Shown: positions 8,936 to 16,992, counted from the stretch's first letter. The stretch: DNA of 64,000 bases from Methanovulcanius yangii (GCF_018687785.1 NZ_LTBL01000001.1:1975780-2039779), one strand, 5' to 3'. The notes: a model not told the origin generated them from the sequence alone. Made by a program: numbers and translations.

Positions 8936-9817
8936 ATGAACGACGACATACTGGAGAAATACATGGAGGCGGGCAGGATTGCCGCACGCCTCCGCGACGA
9001 CGCGGCAGCGATGGTGGTGGTGGGTGCATCCCGCCTCGAGCTTGTGGAGACGATCGAACAGGGCATCCTTGATGCGGGAGCGGAGATTGCATTCCCGCTC
9101 AACATCTCGCTCAATGAAGACGCGGCCCATGACACCGCAGGGCCGGAGGACGACCTGCTCTTCGCCGAGGGCGACGTCGTCAAGGTGGACCTCGGGGTGC
9201 ACGTCGACGGCTATGTCGCCGATACGGCGACGACGGTCGACCTCGGCGACAACGCCCTCCTTGTGGAGGCGTCCCGTGCGGCCCTCGAGGCGGCGATCGC
9301 CCTCGTTCGGCCCGGCGTCACCGCGGGCGACCTCGGGGCCGCCATCCAGCACGAGATCGAGTCGAGGGGCTTTCGGCCGGTCGCAAACCTTACCGGCCAC
9401 GGGCTGTCGCAGTACCACCTCCACGGCGTCCCGACCATCCCGAACATCGGCATTGCCGGGGGAGCGCTCATCGAGGAGGGGATGGCCTTTGCGATTGAGC
9501 CCTTCGCCTCGACCGGCACCGGGTTCGTCCACGACCGGGCACGGGCGGTGATCTACAGCCAGATAGCGGCGAAAGGCGTGCGCCTTGCGTCCGCCAAGCG
9601 CGTCCTCAACCAGATCCGCGACCGCCGGAGCCTCCCCTTCTCCCGGCGCTGGATCACCGGTGACAAGGTGGATCTCGCCCTTGCGACCCTGAAGAAGAAC
9701 GGGGTTGTCCGCGACTACCCCGTCCTGCGGGACGTCGACGGCTCGCTCGTCTCGCAGGCGGAACACACCGTGATCGTAACAGATGACGGCTGTATCGTGA
9801 CAACCCGCAGCGTTTAA
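8936..9817 (+). CDS. map: Methionine aminopeptidase, type II
   Basis: This 293-residue M24A enzyme removes the initiator methionine from nascent proteins. The five metal ligands are seen in order: Asp in KVDLGVHVDG, Asp in VADTATT, His in NLTGHGLSQY, Glu in FAIEPFA, and Glu in SQAEHTVIV near the C-terminus. The insertion between the last two ligands (about residues 205-265), which includes a small helical subdomain, marks the eukaryote/archaeal type II enzyme rather than the bacterial type I. Length is normal for archaea. It lies 10 bases after the other M24 gene. Confidence 0.95.
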   Translation: MNDDILEKYMEAGRIAARLRDDAAAMVVVGASRLELVETIEQGILDAGAEIAFPLNISLNEDAAHDTAGPEDDLLFAEGDVVKVDLGVHVDGYVADTATTVDLGDNALLVEASRAALEAAIALVRPGVTAGDLGAAIQHEIESRGFRPVANLTGHGLSQYHLHGVPTIPNIGIAGGALIEEGMAFAIEPFASTGTGFVHDRARAVIYSQIAAKGVRLASAKRVLNQIRDRRSLPFSRRWITGDKVDLALATLKKNGVVRDYPVLRDVDGSLVSQAEHTVIVTDDGCIVTTRSV

Positions 9818-9857
9818 CCGGCACGAATACCTTATTCGTGCCTGAGTGCGACAGTAT

Positions 9858-11147
9858 ATGTTACGCATGTCAGGCGATACCGAAGGAATGGTTCTTGATC
9901 TCATGGAGCTCCTGTTGACCGCCACGGTGGTCAACGAGCACCCGGATCTCGATATAAATGATCTGACCCCGGCATTCCGCCCGATTGCAGGGGCCTCCGG
10001 GTCGGAGGGGGAATTTAAACGGCCGGTTGCGATCAGCGAGGGTCTCCTTGCCCGGGTGGCGGGCATCGAGCATGCCTACTCGCACCTCCGGAAGAATCCC
10101 TTCGTCGAATACGATGATTTCGGGCAGCGTCTCTCGATTACGGCCGTCGATGCGGCCTTTGCGTGGTTCCTGAAGAAGGGCGGGGAGGAGCGCGCAGCCA
10201 AAAACCCCGTTCTTGCCTACTACTCCGAGAAGGTGCTGGGCAAAGACACCCTCTCCTACGCGGCGGCACGGGAGGCAAACCCCCGGTACGAGGACACGCT
10301 TGCGTACATGGAGGCACGCATCGCCCCCGTCATTGAGGAGAACGAGGAGATGAGAAACGCCCGCGACCTCCTCATCATCTATGCCCCCGAGGAGATCGAG
10401 TTCTCTTTGGGCGACCTCGTCTGCACCGAGTCGCAGGTGGACACGATACGAAAGATCGACGTGGCGCTCAAGAACCGGGACTTTTTAAAGGACCGGAAGG
10501 TCTACGAGTTCGGCAAGCTCCTCTTCGTCGGGCCGCCGGGTACCGGCAAGACCTCCCTTGCGCTTGCGATGTCCAGAAAGCTCCACATGCCGCTTCTCGA
10601 GGTCCGCCTTGCGATGATCACCTCGCAGTACCTGGGCGAGACCTCGAAGAACATCGACCGCATCTTCGAGCTTGCCCGGCGTCTTGCGCCCTGCATCCTC
10701 TTCATCGACGAGTTCGACTTCGTCGCGAAATCACGGCTGACCGAGGACAACTCCGCGATGAAGCGGGCGGTGAACATGCTCCTCAAAAACATCGACATGG
10801 TCAGCTTTGTTCGAAACGGCGTGCTCCTCATCGGTGCGACGAACCACCCGGCGCTTCTCGACGAGGCGGCATGGCGGCGGTTCGACGACGTGGTGGAGTT
10901 CCCGCTCCCCGACCATGGGATGCGCCGCGACATTTTAAAGGCGGTCACCTCCCTCATCGAGTGCGACTGCGACTTTGATGCGATCGCGGCCCAGACGGAG
11001 GGCTTTTCCGGGGCGGACCTGCGGATGATGGTGAAAGAGGCGATCATCTCCGCCCTCATGAAGGGCGAGTACCACATCGACAGCGACGACATCGAGACCG
11101 GGATGCGGATCATCAAGGGCCGCCACTTCATCCGGGAGAACGTTTGA
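9858..11147 (+). CDS. AAA-family ATPase
   Basis: About 429 residues. The first 200 are helical and family-specific. An AAA module follows, with Walker A VGPPGTGKTSLA, Walker B CILFIDEFDF, sensor GATNHPALLD and the arginine-rich AAWRRFDDVVEFPLPD. The small helical lid (GFSGADLRMMVKEAI) matches the classic AAA clade of proteasomal, FtsH and Cdc48 proteins. It carries one ATPase domain and no protease or membrane segment, so a remodelling role is inferred. A TATA-like sequence at 9829-9837 would start transcription near 9858. ATG 9858, ATG 9867 and GTG 9846 are all in frame and the choice is uncertain. Confidence 0.85.
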   Translation: MLRMSGDTEGMVLDLMELLLTATVVNEHPDLDINDLTPAFRPIAGASGSEGEFKRPVAISEGLLARVAGIEHAYSHLRKNPFVEYDDFGQRLSITAVDAAFAWFLKKGGEERAAKNPVLAYYSEKVLGKDTLSYAAAREANPRYEDTLAYMEARIAPVIEENEEMRNARDLLIIYAPEEIEFSLGDLVCTESQVDTIRKIDVALKNRDFLKDRKVYEFGKLLFVGPPGTGKTSLALAMSRKLHMPLLEVRLAMITSQYLGETSKNIDRIFELARRLAPCILFIDEFDFVAKSRLTEDNSAMKRAVNMLLKNIDMVSFVRNGVLLIGATNHPALLDEAAWRRFDDVVEFPLPDHGMRRDILKAVTSLIECDCDFDAIAAQTEGFSGADLRMMVKEAIISALMKGEYHIDSDDIETGMRIIKGRHFIRENV

Positions 11148-11175
11148 GCCGTCCGCGGGCGGCGGTGGGGGGGCC

Positions 11176-11904
11176 ATGATGCGGGTGCGGCTGTTGGGGA
11201 CCGGGGATACGGCGGGAACGCCGAAGGTGGGGTGCACCTGCCCGGTCTGCACCCGAGCGGCACAGGTTGGCATGGAGCGCCTGCGCACCTCGATTCTCAT
11301 CACCCGCGGGGAGGAGAACATTCTCATCGACACCTCCCCGGATCTTAGGGCCCAGCTCATCGCGGCGGGGGCCCCGCACATCGACGCCGTCATCTGGACC
11401 CACGGCCACTACGACCATTTTTCAGGATTCAACGACTTCTACCGCGTCCAGAAGTTTCCGCCCGTCTACGGCGCCCCGCCGGTGTTGGACTACCTCGGCG
11501 GGGTCTATGACTACATCCGCCTCGACGCCCACCCGCAGTCGCCCTACGAGCCGTTCGAGCTTGCGGGGATCACGTTTACGCTCGGGGTGGTGACGCACCC
11601 GGACGACTACACCTGCGGGGTCGTCTGGGAGGCGGACGGGGTGAAGGTCGGCTACACCGCGGATACGAACAAATACCTCCCCGAGAGGACGAAGGAGCTC
11701 CTCTCGGGGTGCGACCTCCTCTTTCTGGACGGTCTCTTCCCGCCGGACGTCTCCCACCACAAGCACATGAACTATGACGAGGCCGTCGCGATGGCAGGGG
11801 AGCTTGCGGCAAAGGACTTCCGGGTGGTGCACATGTCGCACCGCATCGGCTGGGACTGGGCCCACATCGGCCTCGACGGCGAGACCTTCGTCCTCGGCGA
11901 GTGA
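11176..11904 (+). CDS. MBL-fold metallo-hydrolase (PhnP/RNase Z-like)
   Basis: The 242-residue protein has the metallo-beta-lactamase fold. The metal motif THGHYDH lies around residues 75-81, with later ligands in VVTHPDD, TADTN and the C-terminal HMSHRIGWD. Near the N-terminus CTCPVC is the cysteine-rich zinc-binding insertion typical of PhnP-like phosphodiesterases, which act on cyclic phosphate esters. The true substrate cannot be read from sequence. No phosphonate genes are nearby, so it is not a C-P lyase component by context. It starts at ATGATG 11176, 28 bases after the AAA gene. Confidence 0.85.
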   Translation: MMRVRLLGTGDTAGTPKVGCTCPVCTRAAQVGMERLRTSILITRGEENILIDTSPDLRAQLIAAGAPHIDAVIWTHGHYDHFSGFNDFYRVQKFPPVYGAPPVLDYLGGVYDYIRLDAHPQSPYEPFELAGITFTLGVVTHPDDYTCGVVWEADGVKVGYTADTNKYLPERTKELLSGCDLLFLDGLFPPDVSHHKHMNYDEAVAMAGELAAKDFRVVHMSHRIGWDWAHIGLDGETFVLGE

Positions 11905-11986
11905 GAGGGAGGCTTTTTCTCTGTCCGCGGGCGGCGGGGCTGCCTGTGGTACGGGGCCGTGCCTGCCGGCCCGTCCGGGAACGGTA

Positions 11987-11993
11987 TTTTTTT
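11987..11993 (+). terminator. Poly-T terminator after the MBL hydrolase gene
   Basis: A run of seven T residues lies about 80 bases after the stop, preceded by GC-rich sequence. Confidence 0.4.
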
Positions 11994-12124
11994 CACACCC
12001 CCCCCGATTTGGGACAAAGATTGATAATCGATGATGGTCACCTAACAGTCGGGAGCAGGTGCTCTTCTGCGGCCCGGTCCGGAACCGGGGCGCCGTATCC
12101 CCGAGGGGGGGTGGAGGTATGAAG

Positions 12125-12532
12125 ATGGTTGGAGAACTGACAATCAAGCGGGAACTGATGGCCGACCTTCTCCGGCGGACCATGAATCCCGAGGAGGAGG
12201 TGCGGGAGGCCGCCATCGAGGCGCTCGCCGTCGTAACGGAGGATGAGGACTGGCGGCCGAACGAACTGGTCCGCCAGAACGGGGTCGCGATCGTCATGGA
12301 CCTTCTGGGGGAGGAGAACCCGCACATCGTCGCATCGGCGGTGCAGGTCCTGATGGCGACGGCAGCGGCGGGGGAGGACGAGGCGGTCCTTTCGGGGGGG
12401 GCGATCGCCTGCCTCGACGCGATGCGGGACCACGACGACCCGCTGGTCCGCGAGACGGTGCGAAAGGCGCTCTGGCTCCTCGAACCCGAGGTGGAGGAGG
12501 CGGTCGTCACCAAGCCGCAGGACGAGTACTGA
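12125..12532 (+). CDS. HEAT-repeat protein, small
   Basis: The 135-residue protein consists of two to three HEAT/ARM-like helical repeats: EEEVREAAIEALAVV, NPHIVASAVQVLMAT and DDPLVRETVRKALWLL, each with the usual Pro/Asp turn and paired amphipathic helices. Such proteins act as protein-interaction scaffolds, and the partner is unknown. GGAGGT at 12113-12118 touches an ATG at 12119 but is correctly spaced (6 bases) from the ATG at 12125, which is why the latter was chosen. The next small gene begins about 40 bases after the stop. Confidence 0.8.
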   Translation: MVGELTIKRELMADLLRRTMNPEEEVREAAIEALAVVTEDEDWRPNELVRQNGVAIVMDLLGEENPHIVASAVQVLMATAAAGEDEAVLSGGAIACLDAMRDHDDPLVRETVRKALWLLEPEVEEAVVTKPQDEY

Positions 12533-12575
12533 CGAGGAAAGGTATTATGAGGAGTGAGGAGGAGTAGTGACCATT

Positions 12576-12899
12576 ATGAAAGGCCGACGACTGCAACTGA
12601 TCAAATACCCGAACCTCTCCCAGGGGAGGCCCAACATGAGCCCGGCGGAGAAGCGCCACCTGGAGACCGACAAACACCACCCCTTCCACCGGCGTTACCC
12701 CCGTATCCCGCACACGGCGTGGCCCAAACCGCCGTTTCCCGAGGACCACGACCCCCACAGCCACATCCACGGGGACGAGCTGGGGTGGCATACGAACCAG
12801 CCGGGGCCGATCAAGGACGAACCGACGATCACCCCGAAGGGGCGAAAGCCGGGCAAGTGGTACACGTATAAGAAGCGAAACGACCGCCTGATCGAGTGA
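12576..12899 (+). CDS. Small basic Pro/His-rich protein of unknown function
   Basis: The frame encodes 107 residues rich in Pro, His, Lys and Arg. It has no predicted membrane segment and little helix, but ordered patches such as GRRLQLIKYPN and KWYTYKKRNDRL. A GGAGGAGT sequence at 12558-12565 lies 10 bases before the ATG, and a T-run terminator follows the stop, both in favour of a real gene. Alternative frames in this stretch give longer but Arg/Pro-biased shadows. It lies downstream of the HEAT gene in the same direction. No family is recognised; a nucleic-acid-binding role would be only a guess from composition. Confidence 0.55.
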   Translation: MKGRRLQLIKYPNLSQGRPNMSPAEKRHLETDKHHPFHRRYPRIPHTAWPKPPFPEDHDPHSHIHGDELGWHTNQPGPIKDEPTITPKGRKPGKWYTYKKRNDRLIE

Positions 12900-12936
12900 A
12901 GGGGTCTGGCGGTCGTCCGCGGCCCCATCACCATCG

Positions 12937-12945
12937 TTTTTTTTT
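12937..12945 (+). terminator. Poly-T terminator
   Basis: Nine T residues lie about 40 bases after the stop of the small basic protein gene, with a second T-run (five T) shortly after. Confidence 0.55.
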
Positions 12946-13055
12946 ATCCATTTTTCGTCCCTGCCGGCGTGGGCTCTTTTGGCGGGCGGGTTCCCTGCCG
13001 CTCTTTTTTCCCGCAACCTATTAGTGGCCCCCTGCCGATTCTCATCAGAGAACCC

Positions 13056-14552
13056 ATGCCATCCCGTCACCCCGTCAACATGGAATCGATCGCCTACGAG
13101 GCGATGCGTACCTACGGCTTCGCCCCGCACTTTCCCCGCTCCGTCATCCGTGAGGTGGAGGCGCTTGCCGGCGGGGGCCTTCCCCACGGCGGAAAGACCG
13201 GCATCGTCGACCTGCGGGGGCTTCTCTGGTCCTCCATCGACAATTTTGACTCGGAGGACCTCGATCAGATCGAGGTCTGCGAGGCGGGGAAGGAGGACGG
13301 GGCGATCCGCATCCGCGTCGCGATCGCGGACGTGGATTATTATGTCCCGAAGGGCTCCGCCGCCGACCGCTACGCCGCCCACAACGGCACCTCGGTCTAC
13401 ACCGGCATCCTCACCTTTCCGATGCTCCCCGACCACCTCTCGAAGGACATCTCGTCGCTTCTCCCCGGCGGCGACCGGCTCGCGATTGTGCTCGACTACA
13501 CGGTGCTCCCCGACGGGAGCACACAACCGGGCGGGGTGTACCGGGCGCTCGTGCGCAACAAGGCGAAGCTCGTCTACGAGGTGATCGGCGCCTGGCTCGA
13601 GGGGGAGACGGGGGTGCCCGAGTCGGTGGCGGCGGTCGACGGGCTCGAGGCGCAGCTGCGCCTCTCGTATGAGGCGACGCAGCGGCTCAAGGAGCGGCGG
13701 GCACGGCAGGGGGCGCTTGCGCTGCAGACGCTGGAGGCCCGCCCGGTGGTGGACGCGGGCATCGTGCGCGACCTCGTGGTGCAGGAGCAGACCGCCGCCC
13801 ACTGCCTGATTGAGGAGTTCATGGTCGCGGCGAACGAGACGATGGTCGACTACCTGACGAAGGCGCAGGTCCCGATGATCCAGCGCATCGTCCGGGTGCC
13901 GAAGTACTGGGACGAGATCGTCGCGAAGGCGGCGGAGTACGGGGAGTATCTCCCGCCCCGTCCGGACGCAAAGGCCCTTGCGATCTTTCTGTTGCGGCGG
14001 CGGGAGGCGGACCCGGAGCGCTTCCCGGATTTGTCGCTCGCGGTGGTGAAGATGATGGGGTACGGGGAGTACGTGACGCTTCGGCCCGGGCGGGCGCCGG
14101 TGGGGCATTTTGCGCTTGCCGTGACCGACTACACCCACTCCACCGCCCCGAACCGGCGGTACGTGGATTTGATCATCCAGAGGATCATCAAGGCGGTGCT
14201 TGCGGGGGAGGAGGTCCCCTATGCCCTCTGGGAGCTCGACGAGCACGCCGAGTGGCTCACCGACCGGGATCTTACGGCAAAGAAGGTGGAGCGCTTCGTC
14301 CACAAGGCGGCGGCCGCGGTGCTCCTGCAGGATAGAATCGGCGAGGAGTTTACGGGGCTCGTGACCGGCGCCTCGGAGAAGGGGACGTACGTGCGGCTCA
14401 CCGGGATGCCCGCCGAAGGACGGGTGATGGAGGGCGGCGAGGGGCTGCACGTCGGCCAGAGGGTGAAAGTTAGGCTCATCGCGACGGACCCCGAGAAGGC
14501 GTGGATCGATTTTGCGTTTGTGGAGCGGGTGAAGGAGGAGGGGGAAAGGTAG
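13056..14552 (+). CDS. RNase II/R family 3'-5' exoribonuclease (RNB domain)
   Basis: About 498 residues. The RNB catalytic domain is clear: TGIVDLRG, then the metal-binding series RVAIADVDYYV with the following aspartates, FPMLPDHLSKDI, and later YTHSTAPNRRYVDLIIQRII, the RNA-binding and substrate-clamping segment. The C-terminus (GEEFTGLVTGASEKGTYVRL) looks like an S1-type OB strand set. The usual N-terminal cold-shock domains are missing, as in several archaeal forms. It would degrade or trim RNA processively. The start at 13056 was chosen because a TATA-like AACCTATTA (around 13014-13022) lies about 40 bases upstream; the open frame extends further, through GC-rich sequence, to 12969. Confidence 0.88.
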   Translation: MPSRHPVNMESIAYEAMRTYGFAPHFPRSVIREVEALAGGGLPHGGKTGIVDLRGLLWSSIDNFDSEDLDQIEVCEAGKEDGAIRIRVAIADVDYYVPKGSAADRYAAHNGTSVYTGILTFPMLPDHLSKDISSLLPGGDRLAIVLDYTVLPDGSTQPGGVYRALVRNKAKLVYEVIGAWLEGETGVPESVAAVDGLEAQLRLSYEATQRLKERRARQGALALQTLEARPVVDAGIVRDLVVQEQTAAHCLIEEFMVAANETMVDYLTKAQVPMIQRIVRVPKYWDEIVAKAAEYGEYLPPRPDAKALAIFLLRRREADPERFPDLSLAVVKMMGYGEYVTLRPGRAPVGHFALAVTDYTHSTAPNRRYVDLIIQRIIKAVLAGEEVPYALWELDEHAEWLTDRDLTAKKVERFVHKAAAAVLLQDRIGEEFTGLVTGASEKGTYVRLTGMPAEGRVMEGGEGLHVGQRVKVRLIATDPEKAWIDFAFVERVKEEGER

Positions 14553-14606
14553 GCATCCCGAAGTATTCGGGCGCAGAACTGCGCTGCGGGATGCATTTCT
14601 TTTCTC
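14553..14606 (+). terminator. Hairpin plus T-rich terminator after the RNB nuclease gene
   Basis: GCATCCCG (14553-14560) pairs with CGGGATGC (14587-14594). A T/C-rich tail follows. Confidence 0.6.
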
Positions 14607-14657
14607 TAGGAGCTCACTCTCACTCTTTCATTGTCATCGGTCAGGGCAGGATGGAAT

Positions 14658-14861
14658 TCAGACGATAATTTCGACCTGCTCGGCATGTTCACCGTACATT
14701 GCATCGTCTTCGATTGGTTCGAGGTAGAGGGTGATTGCCTCCCTGATATTGTGGAGTGCCGCATCCCGGCTCTCCCCTTCACTGATGCAACCGGGAAGTC
14801 CCGGCACAGACACGGTAAATCCTCCCTCATCACTGGGTTCGAGAACGACACGTAGTTTCAT
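14658..14861 (-). CDS. HicB-family antitoxin, without adjacent HicA
   Basis: The 67-residue protein has the short HicB fold: a beta hairpin with EGGFTVSVPGLPGCISEGES followed by an amphipathic helix (DAALHNIREAITLYLE). HicB proteins neutralise the HicA mRNA interferase and repress their own operon. The usual C-terminal DNA-binding ribbon or helix domain is absent, as in many archaeal copies. No HicA-like frame lies on either side within 300 bases, so it is either an orphan or works in trans with the hicA at 15,769. It is the first gene of the minus-strand island. Confidence 0.8.
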   Translation of the reverse strand: MKLRVVLEPSDEGGFTVSVPGLPGCISEGESRDAALHNIREAITLYLEPIEDDAMYGEHAEQVEIIV

Positions 14862-14973
14862 GCTCTTATTTTCCTGTTTGATTGGTTAGATTCGTTGCGG
14901 TGAACACATCAAAGTGATGAGTCGGGATATTGCCGTCTCATCCGTTCTCATGGAAACAAAGAGTAGCGAAAGA

Positions 14974-15147
14974 TCAAGGGATAAATTCCACGAAGTCGCG
15001 CTCCGCCTCGATGGCGGTCATCTCTTCCAGGAAGCGGCCCTTCGTCCGTGATCGGTCTTCCGAAGACTCCTTGGCATCTAAGGGTTCGAGATGGAGGCTG
15101 ATGGCTTCTGCGATATTCCTCTTTGCTTCTTCTCCTTCACGCTTCAC
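14974..15147 (-). pseudogene. Truncated HicB remnant (C-terminal half only)
   Basis: A short frame reads GEEAKRNIAEAISLHLEPLD followed by about 35 charged residues to a stop at 14974. The first part closely matches the conserved helix of the intact HicB at 15990-16211 (EEEAKKNIAEAIELHLKSL). The beta-hairpin half with the GLPGCISEG motif is missing and is replaced by the end of the nucleotidyltransferase gene, which overlaps in another frame. A GTG at 15147 could start a 57-residue peptide, so a small functional protein is not excluded, but a deletion remnant is the simpler reading. Confidence 0.6.
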
Positions 15148-15457
15148 ACCAGATCACCTCTCTGAGGGTGTACGGGCGAACGTACGGGTCGATGCCGCCG
15201 GTGGTGACCACGTCCATCTTGCGTCCGAAGAGGTCTTCGAGGTAGAGGGTGAGGTCCATGAAGTTCCGGAAGGTAGACTGTCCCCGGTCAAACTCGACGA
15301 GGATATCGATATCGCTTGCAGGGGTCTCCTCGCCGCGGGCGACGGAGCCGAAGATGCCGATCCGTTTGACTCCGAAGGATTCCCTGATCACGCTAAGATG
15401 ATCCTCCAGGCGCCTGAGGGCCTCTCCTCCCCGGCCAGAACGGATGATGGTGCTCAC
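15137..15457 (-). CDS. MNT-type minimal nucleotidyltransferase
   Basis: The 106-residue protein has the pol-beta-like nucleotidyltransferase signature GIFGSVARGEETPASDIDIL, with both catalytic aspartates, and a third acidic residue in KMDVV. Such minimal proteins usually act as the antitoxin-side partner of a HEPN protein, AMPylating it. Here no HEPN gene is adjacent: the 3' end runs directly into a broken HicB sequence. It may be a solo MNT, or the partner may have been lost in the same rearrangement. Three copies of a short repeat at 15571-15634 lie upstream and may regulate it. Confidence 0.85.
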   Translation of the reverse strand: MSTIIRSGRGGEALRRLEDHLSVIRESFGVKRIGIFGSVARGEETPASDIDILVEFDRGQSTFRNFMDLTLYLEDLFGRKMDVVTTGGIDPYVRPYTLREVIWCEA

Positions 15458-15570
15458 TGCTATCGATACAATCTGTGAGATGGCGGCATAAAAAATGTCC
15501 CTCGGTGCCGTGGGGGATGCGGGATATTGCCTCGTTGTTCGATTATCGTCGGCCTTCGTGGGGTGAGATT

Positions 15571-15634
15571 ATCCAATAGTAATGGACAAATCCTTTCATT
15601 AGTATTGGATAAAAGTGTCCAATAGTAATGGACA
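15571..15634 (-). promoter_or_regulatory. Cluster of three ATCCAATAGTAATG-type repeats upstream of the nucleotidyltransferase gene
   Basis: The 311-base gap between the nucleotidyltransferase and hicA has no convincing gene. It holds ATCCAATAGTAATGGACA (15571-15588), an inverted copy CATTAGTATTGGATA (15597-15611) and GTCCAATAGTAATGGACA (15617-15634). Each direct copy has GTCC/GGAC-like arms around AATAGTAAT. The set lies 115-180 bases upstream of the minus-strand gene, where an operator could sit. An operator role is inferred. Confidence 0.5.
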
Positions 15635-15768
15635 GTCATGTCCTCCGTCGGCGGGTGAGGAATATTTGCCGTCATATATGCGAAAGGAAGTGTCCCGATT
15701 CCATCGGTAGGATTTCATCAGGAGAGTCTTTCGCACAGGAATTGGGGCACCGGTTGGCGTTGACCTGG

Positions 15769-15993
15769 CTATTTCAGCAGTTCCACATATTCATCCGGGG
15801 TCAGTTCGGCTTCCCGGAGTATTGCTTTCAGGGTTCCACGTGAGATCTCGTGGTGATTGGGGACCGTTAACGGTCGTTTTGTCGGGTGGCGAAGATGGAT
15901 ATGACTTCCCTTCTGGTCGTGCACGTAGTATCCGTCTTTTGCCAGCGTCTTTATCAGCTGATTTCCGGATACGACTGGAAGCTTCGGGCTCAT
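15769..15993 (-). CDS. hicA: HicA-family toxin (mRNA interferase)
   Basis: The 74-residue protein has the double-stranded-RNA-binding-like fold of HicA/YcfA. The helix SGNQLIKTLAKDGY leads to the strand with the catalytic histidine context QKGSHIHLRHP, then LTVPNHHEISRGTLKAILREA. HicA cleaves mRNA and blocks translation until bound by HicB. The ATG overlaps the stop of hicB by 4 bases (ATGA), so the two are translationally coupled in antitoxin-toxin order. Length and key residues are normal, so it should be active. Confidence 0.93.
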   Translation of the reverse strand: MSPKLPVVSGNQLIKTLAKDGYYVHDQKGSHIHLRHPTKRPLTVPNHHEISRGTLKAILREAELTPDEYVELLK

Positions 15994-16211
15994 ACATCCA
16001 CGGCCACGAAGGTCTCCGTCATGCCATTTTCAGGCCGTAACGGGATCCCTTCTTCGGCAAGGGATTTGAGATGAAGTTCGATCGCCTCGGCAATGTTCTT
16101 CTTTGCTTCTTCTTCCGTCCTCCCTTGTGAGATACATCCAGGAAGGGAGGGGACGGTTGCCGTAAACCATCCGTCCTCGTCTTTTTCAAGGAATATTTTA
16201 AACCGGATCAT
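15990..16211 (-). CDS. hicB: HicB-family antitoxin
   Basis: The 73-residue protein shows the full short HicB pattern: an edge strand MIRFKIFLEKDEDGWFTATV, the PSLPGCISQGRT turn, the helix EEEAKKNIAEAIELHLKSL and a short C-terminal strand. It precedes hicA and overlaps it by 4 bases. It should neutralise HicA and, with it, repress the operon. The C-terminus is too short for a separate DNA-binding domain. The 253 bases upstream contain no gene that can be supported. Confidence 0.92.
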   Translation of the reverse strand: MIRFKIFLEKDEDGWFTATVPSLPGCISQGRTEEEAKKNIAEAIELHLKSLAEEGIPLRPENGMTETFVAVDV

Positions 16212-16464
16212 GATCGTTTTTGGTCCCCGTTTGATTACTCATCTCTTATCGAGTAATGCTATTTCATTGTATGCTGAAAGGAAAATGATGCATCGGGGTG
16301 ATGAACGGGTGTATTGGTGAGTCACCAGTGCGACCGATGCGGTCATCCGTCCAGCAGGAAAAGAGGTGGATGATGGGGAACGACCACAGGTATGATGAAC
16401 CGGCCCCTCGTTGTTCGAAGCGGTACGACGGGGGGTGGTCTGCGATGGTCATCCCGCTTTTTCT

Positions 16465-16893
16465 CTACTCGATGTACCCTTCCTTCCAGAGGGTGACGAC
16501 GACGTCCATCTGGCCGCTGTGGGCGACGCCCGCGTTCACGTGGCGCCAGAGGACCATCGGTGTCGGGACGTACCGGTGGCCCGGCGAGGACGCCGGCGCC
16601 CGCCCCTTCTCCCTCGTCCGCCGCTTCTCCTCCGCCTCACGCAGGTACATCAGCCCGTCGAGGGCGTACTGCTTGTTCAAAATGGACATGCAGTAGTTCC
16701 CCGCAGGCACGCCCTCCACGAGGCCCTCCTCGCAGAGCCCCAGAAACGCACACCGGGGCCCGGTCTTTGCCGCTGTACTCTTCGAGCAGCAGGTCTCCCC
16801 CGCCGCCCGGTCCCAGGCAGCCGGAGGGTCGGGACACTCGCCGGTTCGGATGAGCTCCACGGCCCTGACGGCCGACTCTCCATAGACTCCCAT
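16465..16893 (-). CDS. Conserved protein of unknown function (DUF6979-like)
   Basis: From the ATG at 16893 the 142-residue protein matches what I recall of the uncharacterised DUF6979 family. It has an N-terminal YGESAVRAVELI helix, PPAAWDRAA, a cysteine-containing core GPRCAFLGLCEEGLV, the NKQYALDGLMYL helix, and a C-terminal HSGQMDVVVTLWKEGYIE. The conserved Cys, His and Lys residues could form a small active site, but no activity is known to me. The frame continues upstream to 16977 through repeat sequence, so the short start is used. It lies at the edge of the defence island. The family assignment is from memory. Confidence 0.65.
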   Translation of the reverse strand: MGVYGESAVRAVELIRTGECPDPPAAWDRAAGETCCSKSTAAKTGPRCAFLGLCEEGLVEGVPAGNYCMSILNKQYALDGLMYLREAEEKRRTREKGRAPASSPGHRYVPTPMVLWRHVNAGVAHSGQMDVVVTLWKEGYIE

Positions 16894-16937
16894 GCGGTGG
16901 GAGTGGGCGGGGGGAGGGATAAAGGTTTGGGGGGTGG

Positions 16938-16992
16938 TTCCGGATAGGGAAAAAAGGGGTTTCCGGATTGGAAACAAATTGTTTCCGGATTG
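16938..16992. repeat. Three phased TTCCGGAT repeats
   Basis: TTCCGGAT occurs at 16938, TTTCCGGATTG at 16960 and again at 16982, a spacing of about 22 bases (two helical turns). The element lies in the 215-base gap upstream of the DUF6979-like gene and could be an operator array. The rest of the gap is G-rich with no gene. Confidence 0.45.

Noticed and set aside
12507-14450. 647-residue frame opposite the RNB nuclease
   Set aside because: It runs through two real genes on the other strand and has biased composition and no motif.
15460-15675. 71-residue minus-strand frame across the repeat cluster
   Set aside because: Its product is Pro/His/Arg-rich, made largely of the repeated operator-like sequence, with no ribosome binding site.
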